From: a virus
Reading direction: 5' to 3' (one strand)
Length of the DNA: 64,000 nt
IMG/VR virus record: IMGVR_UViG_3300009512_000010
Location: 62,001-126,000 of that record
Both the position numbers and the translations under genes were made by a program. Of the stretch, positions 33,073 to 41,930 are shown piece after piece. Position 1 is the first letter of the stretch, and each line of letters begins with the position of its first letter. The notes under the pieces were generated by a model, which was not told the DNA's origin, ran no database searches, and was given only the letters and a program-made list of their open reading frames with translations.

Positions 33073-33432
33073 TTAGAATTGTGGGACAGCTAGAGCATCG
33101 ATGTCGAAGTTTACGCTAACTCCACATCCACAACTACTCTTAGCGTTGGGGTTATTGACTTCAAAGTTGCTTCCTGTGAGACTTTGCACATAGTCAACTT
33201 CAGTGCCAATTAGAAACATAACACTAGCTGTGCTAATTACGAAGTTACCAGACTCACATTCAATGACTTCATCTTGAGGGTTTACTTCATCCGATTGCAT
33301 TGTACCCCAATCATACTCAAATCCTGCGCAACCACCACCTTTAAGGTTTAGGCTAATCGCATAACAATCGTTCTCAATACAAAGCCTACTAATCTGTGCA
33401 TCTGCTTTGGGGGTGACTGTGCATATAGTCAT
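33073..33432 (-). CDS. IscA/ErpA-type iron-sulfur carrier (HesB-like)
   Basis: A 119-residue A-type Fe-S carrier. Conserved cysteines are at GGGCAGFEYDW (Cys35) and the C-terminal SSCGCGVS, the three-Cys set of the family, and the strand VEYVQSLTGSxFxVxNPNA-type sequence (VDYVQSLTGSNFEVNNPNA) lies before it. The ATG at 33432 has AGGAG seven bases upstream. A late box at 33454 precedes it. It may help mature the many [4Fe-4S] radical SAM enzymes encoded at 54-63 kb (inference). Confidence 0.92.
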   Translation of the reverse strand: MTICTVTPKADAQISRLCIENDCYAISLNLKGGGCAGFEYDWGTMQSDEVNPQDEVIECESGNFVISTASVMFLIGTEVDYVQSLTGSNFEVNNPNAKSSCGCGVSVNFDIDALAVPQF

Positions 33433-33453
33433 ATAGGTTCTCCTCTTCATGTC

Positions 33454-33461
33454 TATTTATA
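33454..33461 (-). promoter_or_regulatory. Late promoter box upstream of the IscA-like gene
   Basis: Exact TATAAATA on the minus strand, 22-29 bases before the ATG at 33432. It overlaps nothing coding. Confidence 0.7.
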
Positions 33462-33475
33462 CTCAAAAATAATGC

Positions 33476-33504
33476 TTGACTGTGCATTTCGAATCATATA
33501 TAAA
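33476..33504 (+). promoter_or_regulatory. Sigma70-type promoter for the small plus-strand gene
   Basis: TTGACT, 17 bases, TATAAA. It lies inside the 5' part of the longer open frame and so fixes the gene start at 33535. Confidence 0.7.
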
Positions 33505-33534
33505 GATGGTATAGCAACAGAGAAAGAGATCGAC

Positions 33535-33732
33535 ATGCACAAGAAAAACAGTTATTTCTTTGAGTCAAAAGAAGAAGCGCAAAAGTATATGGAAGGGTTT
33601 AATATGCCAAATACTGGACGCCCTGATCGTGACACATATGTAACAGGACCTTTCGATCATGATAGCGGTCACCAAGTTGGAGACCCAAAACGTCAAGTCG
33701 GGTTTGCTGTCGAAGTTGAAATCTATAAGTAA
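33535..33732 (+). CDS. Small plus-strand protein, unknown
   Basis: A 65-residue hydrophilic protein starting MHKKNSYFFESKEEAQKYME, with GFNMPNTGRPDRDTYVTGPF in the middle. No family recognised. The open frame extends back to 33472, but the promoter at 33476-33504 lies in that extension, and AGAGAAAGAG precedes the ATG at 33535. It is one of few plus-strand genes in the left 53 kb, flanked by paired terminators. Confidence 0.7.
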   Translation: MHKKNSYFFESKEEAQKYMEGFNMPNTGRPDRDTYVTGPFDHDSGHQVGDPKRQVGFAVEVEIYK

Positions 33733-33737
33733 ATTGC

Positions 33738-33781
33738 AAAAAAAAGGCTATCGCCTTAGTTGATACCTAGAAGCGATAGCC
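33738..33781 (-). terminator. Terminator for the capsid operon
   Basis: GGCTATCGC and GCGATAGCC arms (33746-33781) with eight T on the minus strand (33745-33738). It stops leftward transcription from gp23. Confidence 0.9.
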
Positions 33782-33792
33782 AGTAATGATGT

Positions 33793-33819
33793 GGGTGGGG
33801 TTTGATCCCCACCCTTTTT
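33793..33819 (+). terminator. Terminator for the small plus-strand gene
   Basis: GGGTGGGG-TTTGAT-CCCCACCC followed by TTTTT on the plus strand. It faces the terminator at 33738. Confidence 0.9.
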
Positions 33820-33826
33820 GTTATGT

Positions 33827-35143
33827 TTATGCAGAAACCATGATGTTGTCTACACGGAAGATTCTGTAGTATTGGTTAGTCTTAGCAGTTGCCAAGCCAT
33901 CACGTCCAGAAGCCGCACCAACGAATGGGTTAGAAACCATGCCGTAGCGTGTTTTGAAACCGATTTTTGGTTGGAAGTTATCTTCACCAACAGCCCGCAT
34001 CATTGTAAGCGGTACGTATGGGCAATAGAATACACCAGCATCGTATGGGTTTGTGCCTTTATAGCCTACAGTTACGTAGTCTACTGTTGCATATGGATCG
34101 ATGTACACTTTTGTACGTCCGTTAAGAACACCAGCAAACAAGTTACCTGTGTCATCTACGTTCAAGTTAGCCGCAATAGCTGGAGCGTAATCCAACATGC
34201 CAGCCGCCGCTAGTGCAGAAGCAACATCAGAAGAACACATAACTACGTTACCTTTTCCTCTACGTGTTTCTTTAGCAATTGCGTTTGCTTCACGTTCGAT
34301 TTGTACCATCAAACCTTTAAACTTCTCAGCAGACCAACGACCATCAGCATCTGTGCTCATGTTGAAGATACCACGTACTGCAACGTTAGACTGTTGTGCA
34401 CCTGATTTAGCTTGTGAGTTGATTGTACGGATTACTTCACGGTTCATTTCGCTCAAGATTTCAGTTGACAAGATGTTTGCCAATTCTGTTTCAGCATCCA
34501 AACCATGGATTGCTTTCAAGTCTTGTGCTAGTTCTAGTGAGTACTCAGCTTTCAAAGCACGTGATTTTGCAGTCACTGTTGCTTTTTCGATTGAGAAGCC
34601 CATTTCAGCAAAAGCGTTACCAGCGGCATCGCCAAGTGCTTCAGCAGAGTCTGTATCCATTCCGCCACCTGCAAGTGCAGTCAAACGGTCTGAGTCAATT
34701 GTTTTCACATCGTTTGCGTTTGCAACGTCAAGACCTGATGGGCTTGATGGTTGTGCGGCAGAGTTCTGTGTACCTGAGAAGCGTGTATCTGCTTCGTTGA
34801 ACAAAGCTTCTGTACCACCTTGTGATGTGTACTTTGACTTCATTGCGAAGATCAAGCCTGTTGGACCTGACATTGGCTGAACACCAGCAAGGTCATATGC
34901 CAACATGTTTGGAGCGGCACGACGAACTAGTGAGATCAAGATTGGATCCCAGTTTGCTACGTTTGAGCCTGTTGCGTTAGTCGGTGCGGCTTCAGTCAAC
35001 TGACGCTCTTCAAGAAGAGCCTTTTCAGTGTTTTCCAAAAGAGCGGCAGTTACCGAGCGTTTGTGTGAGTCTGTAATGGAACCAGCAGTTTCTTCGTTAA
35101 GAACTGGTGACCATTTTTCGACTAGGTTGTCGTATGTATTCAT
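33827..35143 (-). CDS. gp23: Major capsid protein gp23
   Basis: The HK97-fold shell subunit. The 438 residues (T4: 521) begin MNTYDNLVEKWSPVLNEETA and contain WDPILISLVRRAAPNMLAYD, VQPMSGPTGLIFAMKSKY and the conserved C-terminal YVPLTMMRAVGEDNFQPKIG followed by FKTRYGMVSNPF, all strongly typical of gp23. In T4 the N-terminus is removed by gp21; the helical leader of about 60 residues fits this. It lies last in the gp21-22-23 unit and ends before a strong terminator. Confidence 0.97.
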   Translation of the reverse strand: MNTYDNLVEKWSPVLNEETAGSITDSHKRSVTAALLENTEKALLEERQLTEAAPTNATGSNVANWDPILISLVRRAAPNMLAYDLAGVQPMSGPTGLIFAMKSKYTSQGGTEALFNEADTRFSGTQNSAAQPSSPSGLDVANANDVKTIDSDRLTALAGGGMDTDSAEALGDAAGNAFAEMGFSIEKATVTAKSRALKAEYSLELAQDLKAIHGLDAETELANILSTEILSEMNREVIRTINSQAKSGAQQSNVAVRGIFNMSTDADGRWSAEKFKGLMVQIEREANAIAKETRRGKGNVVMCSSDVASALAAAGMLDYAPAIAANLNVDDTGNLFAGVLNGRTKVYIDPYATVDYVTVGYKGTNPYDAGVFYCPYVPLTMMRAVGEDNFQPKIGFKTRYGMVSNPFVGAASGRDGLATAKTNQYYRIFRVDNIMVSA

Positions 35144-35158
35144 TGGAATAATTCCCTT

Positions 35159-36172
35159 TTACTTTTGAGATTTTCTGATTGCAGAAAGGTAGGTTTGCAT
35201 CACGTCTGAAGTTGCTTCGGAGATTGCATCAGATGCATCGTCTACAGTTTCTTCTGCGATAGTGGATTCAATTGCTTCTGGTTTGAAATTTGCTTCCTTC
35301 ACGATTGCAACTTTTTCTGCAAACGATTCAGCATCATGGAATTCAAAACCTTCAACTAATTTGGTTAGTTTTTCAACTTGGGTATCTGCCAAACCTTTAG
35401 ATGCTTCAGCAATAACTGCTTCACGTCTAAATGTGTCTAGCTCTACAGACAATGACATTGCTTCTTCAGTGCGCTCGTTAATTGCTGTTTCCAGTTCTTT
35501 AACTTGCTCAGATAGATCGTCAACTAGGTCGAGTTTCTCATCTGGTACTGCAATGTAAGATTCGGTGAATACGTCTTTCAACTTCTCCATGAATCCTTCT
35601 GCGATTTCTGTGCGAAGTCCTGATTGAATGGCAACTTTGTTGTCCTCAACCCATGACTCAACTACATAGTTTAGGTAGCTATCAACTTGTTCAGCCAATT
35701 CAGCTTTCTGTGTAGAAAGTTCTTCAGCTAATTCAGTTGCATAAGTTTCTTCCAGACGATCAATTTCCTCTGTAAGCTTGGCTTTAATAGCAGATTCAAA
35801 GATAATGCTGGTTTTAGTCTTGAACTCTTCGGAAAGAGTTGCTTCAGACTCAACTAATGCATCAAGCTCGTTAGTATAGTTGAATTCTACTGCACTAGCT
35901 TCTGCTACTGCGGTTCCTTCAGCGTCTACTTCTTCGCCCATCATTTTACTGTAAGACGCTTGAAGATCTGTTTTCTTCATCTTCGAAATCTTACCGTACA
36001 TTGCATTAATCATTCCAGCTTTGGTCTTTGGTGCCGCCGCCTGTGTTGTTGCTTTTGCGGCTTTATCGACAGAGTCGACAGAGTTCGCTTCAGCGTTTTT
36101 TGGATCATGAGCTTCTTCCACAACGTTCTCGTCATGGAGTTCTGCATCGATGATCTGAGTTTCTTCAGACAT
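35159..36172 (-). CDS. gp22: Prohead core scaffold gp22
   Basis: Internal scaffold degraded by the gp21 protease. The 337 residues are acidic and almost entirely helical (TYATELAEELSTQKAELAEQ, LDLVDDLSEQVKELETAINE), as expected of gp22 (T4: 269). It lies between gp21 and gp23, as in T4. The first 50 residues are Ala/Glu-rich and low in complexity. Confidence 0.9.
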   Translation of the reverse strand: MSEETQIIDAELHDENVVEEAHDPKNAEANSVDSVDKAAKATTQAAAPKTKAGMINAMYGKISKMKKTDLQASYSKMMGEEVDAEGTAVAEASAVEFNYTNELDALVESEATLSEEFKTKTSIIFESAIKAKLTEEIDRLEETYATELAEELSTQKAELAEQVDSYLNYVVESWVEDNKVAIQSGLRTEIAEGFMEKLKDVFTESYIAVPDEKLDLVDDLSEQVKELETAINERTEEAMSLSVELDTFRREAVIAEASKGLADTQVEKLTKLVEGFEFHDAESFAEKVAIVKEANFKPEAIESTIAEETVDDASDAISEATSDVMQTYLSAIRKSQK

Positions 36173-36183
36173 GCTGTACTCCT

Positions 36184-36846
36184 TTACATGCTTTTTGTTT
36201 TGAGTAACGAGAGGAAATTCTTAAACTCACGTGTTTGAGCCTCATAGAGGTCAGCACGTGGAGCCTTCTTAATCTCAGTCTCCATTCTTTCAATTTCTCT
36301 TGCTTCGATTACGCCGTTATTCCAAACCCAGTCCACACCTTCCATTATTCCATTTACGAAAGCTTGCGGGGCGGATGGATCTTGTACAATATCAACTGTA
36401 TTTAGAATGAAATCGTCTTTGACCATTGTTACGCCGTTTCTCTGTTCGAGACTACCCATACCACGAGTTGACACACCTAGTTGAACACCACCATCCAGCA
36501 GACCTTTTACAATCTTACCCATAGGTGTATCCAATATTTGCGCCTTACCCATCACATTATCACCAGCCCATTCGAGCTTGGTGATTAGATGGGATACCTT
36601 GTCTAAGTTAACAGTTGGACCTTCGGGGTGATTTAACTCACCAACTGCTCTCTTAGTCATTACTTGATCCGTAACGTATTTATCTACTGCCTTCTCCATT
36701 ATGGCTTTAGGGTAGATACGCCCATTACGGTTTTTTGATTCAGCCATTGCAAAGATACCTTCGATAACATACGATTTCTCGCCTTTATCGTTAGCCTCGA
36801 CTATGCATTGCACATCGGTCTCAGTATACTCTGTAATTAGCTTCAT
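36184..36846 (-). CDS. gp21: Prohead protease gp21
   Basis: A serine protease that matures the capsid. The 220-residue protein (T4: 212) has MAESKNRNGRIYPKAIM, the His motif GELNHPEGP, the Ser motif LGVSTRGMGS and VDIVQDPSAPQAF. A ribosome site AGGA precedes the ATG. Three TATAAATA boxes lie upstream. Confidence 0.95.
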   Translation of the reverse strand: MKLITEYTETDVQCIVEANDKGEKSYVIEGIFAMAESKNRNGRIYPKAIMEKAVDKYVTDQVMTKRAVGELNHPEGPTVNLDKVSHLITKLEWAGDNVMGKAQILDTPMGKIVKGLLDGGVQLGVSTRGMGSLEQRNGVTMVKDDFILNTVDIVQDPSAPQAFVNGIMEGVDWVWNNGVIEAREIERMETEIKKAPRADLYEAQTREFKNFLSLLKTKSM

Positions 36847-36866
36847 GTTCTTGTGTCCTAATGTTC

Positions 36867-36883
36867 TATTTATACTATTTATA
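36867..36883 (-). promoter_or_regulatory. Two late promoter boxes for gp21-22-23
   Basis: TATAAATA at 36867-36874 and again at 36876-36883, nine bases apart on the minus strand. The nearer box would give a leader of about 15 bases containing AGGA. Confidence 0.8.
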
Positions 36884-36913
36884 CATTTTAGAACTTGTAG
36901 TTATATATAACTT

Positions 36914-36921
36914 TATTTATA
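36914..36921 (-). promoter_or_regulatory. Third late promoter box upstream of gp21
   Basis: TATAAATA on the minus strand, overlapping the 3' end of the preceding gene. It adds to the pair at 36867. Confidence 0.55.
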
Positions 36922-37309
36922 ACCAAATTCTTTGTGGGGCAGAAGGTGTCACGCCATGTGACGTGTCCAATGCTTCCACTGCTTCTCTAACTTCATCACC
37001 CACTAAACGGATATTCACGTGCCAACCATCTAAGGCTTGTATCTCAGGATACTCCATGTCATTATCATCTGTCAGTGTATTGCCTGTAGGTTCGCTTAGT
37101 GTTCCCACAACATCAATAGCATAGTTAGATGTGTTTGACACTAGGTAAGGATCGCCTACGTTTGTAGTGGTCTCCTCGCCTGTATCCTCGTTTACTGTAG
37201 TTTCAGTGTCTTGTGTATAGAAGTCTGATAATACTGTAGTCATTGCGGCTTCGTTAGCTAACTTTAAATAAAAGTCAATCTTTATTGTTTCTAATTCTTC
37301 AATGCTCAT
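36917..37309 (-). CDS. Unknown protein after the lectin-like virion gene
   Basis: 130 residues. A helical N-terminus (SIEELETIKIDFYLKLANEA) is followed by a Thr/Asp-rich segment (DTETTVNEDTGEETTTNVGD) and a WHVNIRLVGDEVREAVEAL region. It overlaps the preceding gene by four bases and probably acts with it, for example as an assembly partner or an additional virion protein. Not recognised. Confidence 0.6.
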   Translation of the reverse strand: MSIEELETIKIDFYLKLANEAAMTTVLSDFYTQDTETTVNEDTGEETTTNVGDPYLVSNTSNYAIDVVGTLSEPTGNTLTDDNDMEYPEIQALDGWHVNIRLVGDEVREAVEALDTSHGVTPSAPQRIWL

Positions 37310-38910
37310 GTTGTTAGCTCCTGTAGCTGTGTGTCTGATAATCTACGTGGGTAGTATTTGACTGACTTGATGTGTCCTAGTTGATCGCCAGCAAGTTGAT
37401 AGTCTACGTCAGTATAGCCGGCTACTGTGGCAGTATGTATGGTGGTATTAGAAAGAACCGAGTTTTGACCAATCGAACCACCATCTACACAAACAGATAT
37501 ATACTCGCCATTTTTAACCACAACCGCAATTTTAGATGTTTGGTTAGCTGTTATAGGGAAATTGGGACTAGAGGCACTATTCATAAACTGAGCAGTCATG
37601 GTACCCGAATATGTTGACCAAATGCTGAAATCATAACCAGCCCCATATCTAGTTAGTAGCACCTGATTAGTATCAACAGATGGAAATGTTGGGGTAAACT
37701 CAACTACCCAAGTAGAAGCCTCGTTGTTATGTCCAAAACTTGACCTTGGGATGATAGCATCATCTGCCGCCCTAGTAACGGTGACACTAAATCCTGTTGG
37801 GATGTAGGACGAAGGGAAAGCGCCAGCTTCGAATTGTGCGCCCCATAAGAACACACTATCTCCAATCGCATTAGTGACATTACTCCAAGGGTCGCCATTG
37901 CCCTCTGTTGGCTTTGGAGAGAACAACACACGATTCCAGCCAGTAGTTATGCCCCATGCTTGGCAAAGATACCAACCATTAGGGTAAGCGGTTATTTTGG
38001 TGTGACCAATAGTAGTGGACTTGTTCCCTGTAACGCCATTTGCAAGGTCAAAGTACGCCCAGCAATCCCCAGCTTGTCCGAAACCAAGCCAATCAACTGT
38101 GTCAGCTTTAGCGAAGACACTAACGCAACCACCAGTAGGCACATCTTCATTTGTAAAAGCTCCATTGTTTGCGGACGCATTCTTAGCGGCAATTCTGTCG
38201 GCTGTTAAATTGCCATCAGGTGCAACTGCTACATTACCTGTTGTTGTTACTGCATTATATGCCTTCCAGTACGAATTCGTGAAATCCTCAGAATACCTCG
38301 CAATGTTAGTCCGAGCTTCCTCAATCAGTAAACCTTTGACTGCACCAGTAGCATCGTACTCAATGCGAGGGATGTTATTTGCATGGTTCCAAAGTTGAAG
38401 TGTGCCATCAGCTTGATCGAAGAGGACTTCTTCAATGGATACGTTGTCAATAAACTTGTCAAAGCTATTAGAGATTACGTTATCAAAGGCCATATAGCCG
38501 TTTGCTGTTGGAGATATAAGAAGCTCGTTTGAGCCAGTGTTTATATAGCTTCCATTGTAGATAAATGTACCTGTTCCGTTATCATTACCCCAAATCCGAA
38601 GTTTCATGCTTGTGTTCACTGGAGTACCAACAGATGTTGAAGCATCAAATCTAACTCTATATGTTTTTCCTACCTTTACATAAGCTTTAGTAGATGAAAG
38701 GCTTTGGTTAGGTTCACTATTAGCCAGAAGTGCCGCTTTGCCATTGCTGTAAGTCCAACTACTCTCAGCGTTCCAACCAGATAAATCAGTATCAAACGTG
38801 CCATTCGTAACCAAATTGTTGCCATAGCTAATCTTGCGTAGTGCTGTACCCCCACTTGCACGGGAGAATGTAAGTATATCAGTTGCACTGTCGTATTGTT
38901 TAGTACCCAT
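37306..38910 (-). CDS. Virion adhesin with carbohydrate-binding and LamG-like domains (a)
   Basis: 534 residues, beta-rich. The N-terminus has VTNGTFDTDLSGWNAESSW, a jelly-roll binding module pattern. The middle (about 205-375) has the phage module ARYSEDFTNSYWKAYN, AVAPDGNLTADRI and FLWGAQFEAGAFPSSYIPTG. The C-terminus (about 390-534) resembles a concanavalin/LamG lectin fold (STWVVEFTPTFPSVDTNQVL, then YYPRRLSDTQLQEL). Probably a capsid- or tail-decorating receptor-binding protein. Two in-frame ATGs exist; 38910 has better spacing from GGAG than 38916. Confidence 0.72.
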   Translation of the reverse strand: MGTKQYDSATDILTFSRASGGTALRKISYGNNLVTNGTFDTDLSGWNAESSWTYSNGKAALLANSEPNQSLSSTKAYVKVGKTYRVRFDASTSVGTPVNTSMKLRIWGNDNGTGTFIYNGSYINTGSNELLISPTANGYMAFDNVISNSFDKFIDNVSIEEVLFDQADGTLQLWNHANNIPRIEYDATGAVKGLLIEEARTNIARYSEDFTNSYWKAYNAVTTTGNVAVAPDGNLTADRIAAKNASANNGAFTNEDVPTGGCVSVFAKADTVDWLGFGQAGDCWAYFDLANGVTGNKSTTIGHTKITAYPNGWYLCQAWGITTGWNRVLFSPKPTEGNGDPWSNVTNAIGDSVFLWGAQFEAGAFPSSYIPTGFSVTVTRAADDAIIPRSSFGHNNEASTWVVEFTPTFPSVDTNQVLLTRYGAGYDFSIWSTYSGTMTAQFMNSASSPNFPITANQTSKIAVVVKNGEYISVCVDGGSIGQNSVLSNTTIHTATVAGYTDVDYQLAGDQLGHIKSVKYYPRRLSDTQLQELTT

Positions 38911-38912
38911 GA

Positions 38913-41432
38913 TCATTCACTCCAATCTAGTACGGTAAAGCTGGTTTCACTGCCGTCGAAGGTCAGGCTCAGAGATGGTTCAGTTGATGGTAGAGTTGCT
39001 TCAACTATACCTGCGTCTGTTAAGTCTTCATTCCACACTCTGAATTGAGCTATTGTACCCATGAAGTCATAGCCTAAGTTTAGGTCTGTGGTTGACAGAT
39101 CAGGTAAAGCTACAGGTGTTGTGTTGGCTGTTAGTGCTGTACCATCGGTAGCTCCGTTGATAAACGTAGAGCCTTGGCGAGAACTCAGGTTAAACGGAAC
39201 AAGAATGCCTTCATTGTATACAACTCCAGTAGCAATAGTGTCATTAACACCACCCGCAACCTGTTGAAACAAAACTCTAAGACCATCGCCTGTATTAGTC
39301 CCACCTACTATTGAGATATTGTCACTACCATTTGCTCTCCAACGCATAAATTGGTGAGCACTAAACTCATCCTGATCAGCATAAGTTATCTTACCGTCCA
39401 TCTGTATTGACACAGAGAGAGGGTTGATTTCTTTTACTGAGATGTTGTCGAAAGCTGATACGTTACCTCCATTACCCATTACGATTGCGGAAATATAAGA
39501 CGTTGTTGCTGTTGCCTTAAAAGTAAGACCTAACGGCGCATCAGTGGCAGTATAGTTTATGATACCACCCTTAATCGTACCGCCACCACTATTTGTAAGG
39601 TAAAGTGTCGCCCCTGGTCCACCATTACCAGATATGGCTCGACCAACGCCACTGACCTGATAAAACCTTCCAACGATAGTGGGAACACCTGTTACAACTC
39701 TACCATTGGCTGGCCCAGCAGTGAGATGCATTTCACCACTAACAGCGGCAGAGGTTGCGGAGGAGCTACCAGCCACCCAACCAGATACATCCGTATCAAA
39801 TGTACCATTAGTAACCAACTCAGTGCCTGTAGTCTCAACAGGAGTAGGATAAGTCAGGTTAGCGGCAGGGACTGTTAGTGTCTCAGCCGCCCTAGTAACG
39901 GCGACATTATCTGCCGAGATGTAGCTTGATGGGGTTGCGCCTTCTTCCATTTGTGCGCCATAAACAAAGATAGTACCAGCCTGTGTTGCTAAAATTCTAG
40001 CTCTAACTTGGTCAGGTGTTCCCGAAGCGAGAGTCGACGTAACGGTAAACCGTTGCCATTCATTAGTAAGGGTATGAGTTACTGCGGTGTAACCAAGTCC
40101 ACCACCACTAAATAGCAGAACAGTGCTTACTTCACTAGCAGTCCCTGCCTTTATCCAGACAGAGAACGTATAGGTCTGACCAACACTAGGAACATGACCA
40201 GATATCTTTCTAGTGTAGCCATTAGAAGCCATGTCAAACTTTGTAGCATTTGTTGTGCCATCAGGGGAAATTGCAGAGTTTGGGGTAACAGTGATGTTTG
40301 ATGGAAGCCATTTAAGATATGCCACATTACCAAAGTCGTTAGAGTATGTGCATATGTTAGTCCGAGCTTCACTCTCGTGGAGGATGCCTTCGTTAACCCA
40401 AGCATCACCATTGTAGATGTGATGACCACGACGAGAAAGGTAGGCAGGAGTAGTTGTCGTTGGAACGTAGCTGTCACCACGGTCAGGGTTGTTTACCATG
40501 CCACCGAGGTCACTGCGGAATGTGTGTGCGCCCCAGACATAGATGCCCGAAGTTCCATCTCCTACAAGTGCAGGGCTTGGGTTAACAGGATTACCAGACT
40601 GGTTAAAAGGCATGATAGCCGCCCAAGGAGATGAGCCTGTCTGTGTTGTAATATCAACAGCGCACAAATACCATCCGTCTCCAACAGAAGTAATAGTGGG
40701 ATTACCAACATAACCAACAGTACCGTATTGTACCCCACCAGCGAGTGTTCCTGATGTTAAGTTGAAAGTAGCAACTGACCAGTAACCTGAACCATTTGTA
40801 ACAGCTAATGCAACATGGTCCCATTCTGCGGCTTTAGCATAAACAGCTATTGTTCTTCCCGCTACTGCCACACTCTGTTGAGACCTACCCCTTGTATCTC
40901 CAGAACCTTCGATTATCTTATCGGCAGTTAATGTACCATCTGGTGCAGTAGTAGCGTTTGCAACAGATGTTAAGTTCGTTACCCAATTTGAATTAGTGAA
41001 GTCTTGACTATAGGTCATCAAGTTATGCGGACGCCACTTCAGCAAGCCATCACTGTCTGTCATGGTCGCATTAGAGGAAGCTGAGTGAGTTATAGATGCA
41101 TCAAAGGTACTAGCAGTGCCATTCGTGTCAAAGACACTCTCCTTGAAGTCGAGAATGAGCTTTGGTTCAAGAGCAAGTACTCCATACGAAGACACCGACG
41201 ATCTCAAATCCCAATAGGATTTACTGATCTCGCCATGAACATGGGGATCATTAGGATCAGCTTCATTACTTCCTACTCTGTGACAGCGCACATAGGTTGA
41301 TTGACCGTGCTCAGTTCTTATACCATTTTCTGATTTCTGCCATAGCGCACGTAGGGGGTGCCCGACACCTGGATCAGGAGGGGATTGGTCGTACTGATAC
41401 TGAGAGTTTCCTGGTATATGCCTAAATGCCAT
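38913..41432 (-). CDS. Large virion adhesin with repeated carbohydrate-binding modules (b)
   Basis: 839 residues. An N-terminal segment (about 1-80: DPGVGHPLRALWQKSENG) is followed by two copies of the binding module, at about 135-325 (MTYSQDFTNSNWVTNLT...IYVWGAH) and about 360-510 (CTYSNDFGNVAYLKWLPSN...FVYGAQMEEGATPSSYI). An ELVTNGTFDTDVSGW module follows at about 540-680, then a LamG-like C-terminus. Its modules are shared with the 37306 protein, implying duplication. It is placed between the portal and protease genes. Receptor or surface binding is inferred. Confidence 0.72.
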   Translation of the reverse strand: MAFRHIPGNSQYQYDQSPPDPGVGHPLRALWQKSENGIRTEHGQSTYVRCHRVGSNEADPNDPHVHGEISKSYWDLRSSVSSYGVLALEPKLILDFKESVFDTNGTASTFDASITHSASSNATMTDSDGLLKWRPHNLMTYSQDFTNSNWVTNLTSVANATTAPDGTLTADKIIEGSGDTRGRSQQSVAVAGRTIAVYAKAAEWDHVALAVTNGSGYWSVATFNLTSGTLAGGVQYGTVGYVGNPTITSVGDGWYLCAVDITTQTGSSPWAAIMPFNQSGNPVNPSPALVGDGTSGIYVWGAHTFRSDLGGMVNNPDRGDSYVPTTTTPAYLSRRGHHIYNGDAWVNEGILHESEARTNICTYSNDFGNVAYLKWLPSNITVTPNSAISPDGTTNATKFDMASNGYTRKISGHVPSVGQTYTFSVWIKAGTASEVSTVLLFSGGGLGYTAVTHTLTNEWQRFTVTSTLASGTPDQVRARILATQAGTIFVYGAQMEEGATPSSYISADNVAVTRAAETLTVPAANLTYPTPVETTGTELVTNGTFDTDVSGWVAGSSSATSAAVSGEMHLTAGPANGRVVTGVPTIVGRFYQVSGVGRAISGNGGPGATLYLTNSGGGTIKGGIINYTATDAPLGLTFKATATTSYISAIVMGNGGNVSAFDNISVKEINPLSVSIQMDGKITYADQDEFSAHQFMRWRANGSDNISIVGGTNTGDGLRVLFQQVAGGVNDTIATGVVYNEGILVPFNLSSRQGSTFINGATDGTALTANTTPVALPDLSTTDLNLGYDFMGTIAQFRVWNEDLTDAGIVEATLPSTEPSLSLTFDGSETSFTVLDWSE

Positions 41433-41434
41433 TG

Positions 41435-41647
41435 TTAAGCCTTATATTGCTTGACGAATTCCGCCCCAGCCTTTTTTGCTGTGTTTAAGTCACGGAATGT
41501 GTCCAACTTGTCGTTGTCAACGTAGGTAACAAACTTGTTTTTTATCTTGTGAACCATTACACTAATACCAGAAATTTTGGTATCGAAGACATGTTCGCCC
41601 GGAGGCATCTTCTTTTTAGCTTCACGTATCTCTGAGAACTTCTTCAT
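41435..41647 (-). CDS. Small protein upstream of the adhesins, unknown
   Basis: 70 residues, very basic and beta/alpha mixed: FSEIREAKKKMPPGEHVFDT, then a strand VHKIKNKFVTYVDNDKL and a helix TAKKAGAEFVKQYKA. It resembles small unnamed proteins of T4-like head regions. It starts just below a late box. Confidence 0.6.
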   Translation of the reverse strand: MKKFSEIREAKKKMPPGEHVFDTKISGISVMVHKIKNKFVTYVDNDKLDTFRDLNTAKKAGAEFVKQYKA

Positions 41648-41672
41648 TGATGTTACCTTTTGTTTCAGCTAT

Positions 41673-41680
41673 TATTTATA
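41673..41680 (-). promoter_or_regulatory. Late promoter box for the adhesin operon
   Basis: TATAAATA on the minus strand, 26-33 bases before the ATG at 41647. Confidence 0.7.
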
Positions 41681-41696
41681 ACAATTAGCCTTGCTA

Positions 41697-41930
41697 TTAT
41701 GCGGCAGTTTCTTCTACTTCTGGTACATCAATTTCGACCTCAGTAGCGTCATTATCAACTACAGCATCTTCACCACCATTGTGGATGATATTAGCAACCG
41801 CAATCTTCTCAGCATCTAATGCGTCACCAATCTTTGCGGTCATCATATCTTGGAACGTTGGTTCCGCTTTCGCAAAGTCTTTGACTGCTACTTGATCAAT
41901 GAAGTTTGTTAGTGTATCGTTCATTTCCAT
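41697..41930 (-). CDS. Probable small prohead core protein (gp67/gp68-like)
   Basis: 77 residues, acidic and helical: DTLTNFIDQVAVKDFAKAEP, TFQDMMTAKIGDALDAEKIA and an acidic tail VEIDVPEVEETAA. The helical core with an acidic tail, and the place between the portal and prohead genes, matches the small core proteins gp67/gp68 of T4. It overlaps the gp20 stop by one base. Identification is by position and composition. Confidence 0.55.
   Translation of the reverse strand: MEMNDTLTNFIDQVAVKDFAKAEPTFQDMMTAKIGDALDAEKIAVANIIHNGGEDAVVDNDATEVEIDVPEVEETAA

Noticed and set aside
33472-33534. Upstream extension of the small plus-strand gene
   Set aside because: A promoter lies within it and a good ribosome site is found at 33535.
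34197-34880. 227-codon plus-strand frame across gp23
   Set aside because: Antisense to the major capsid gene, which has clear family motifs; Ala/Ser-rich shadow translation.
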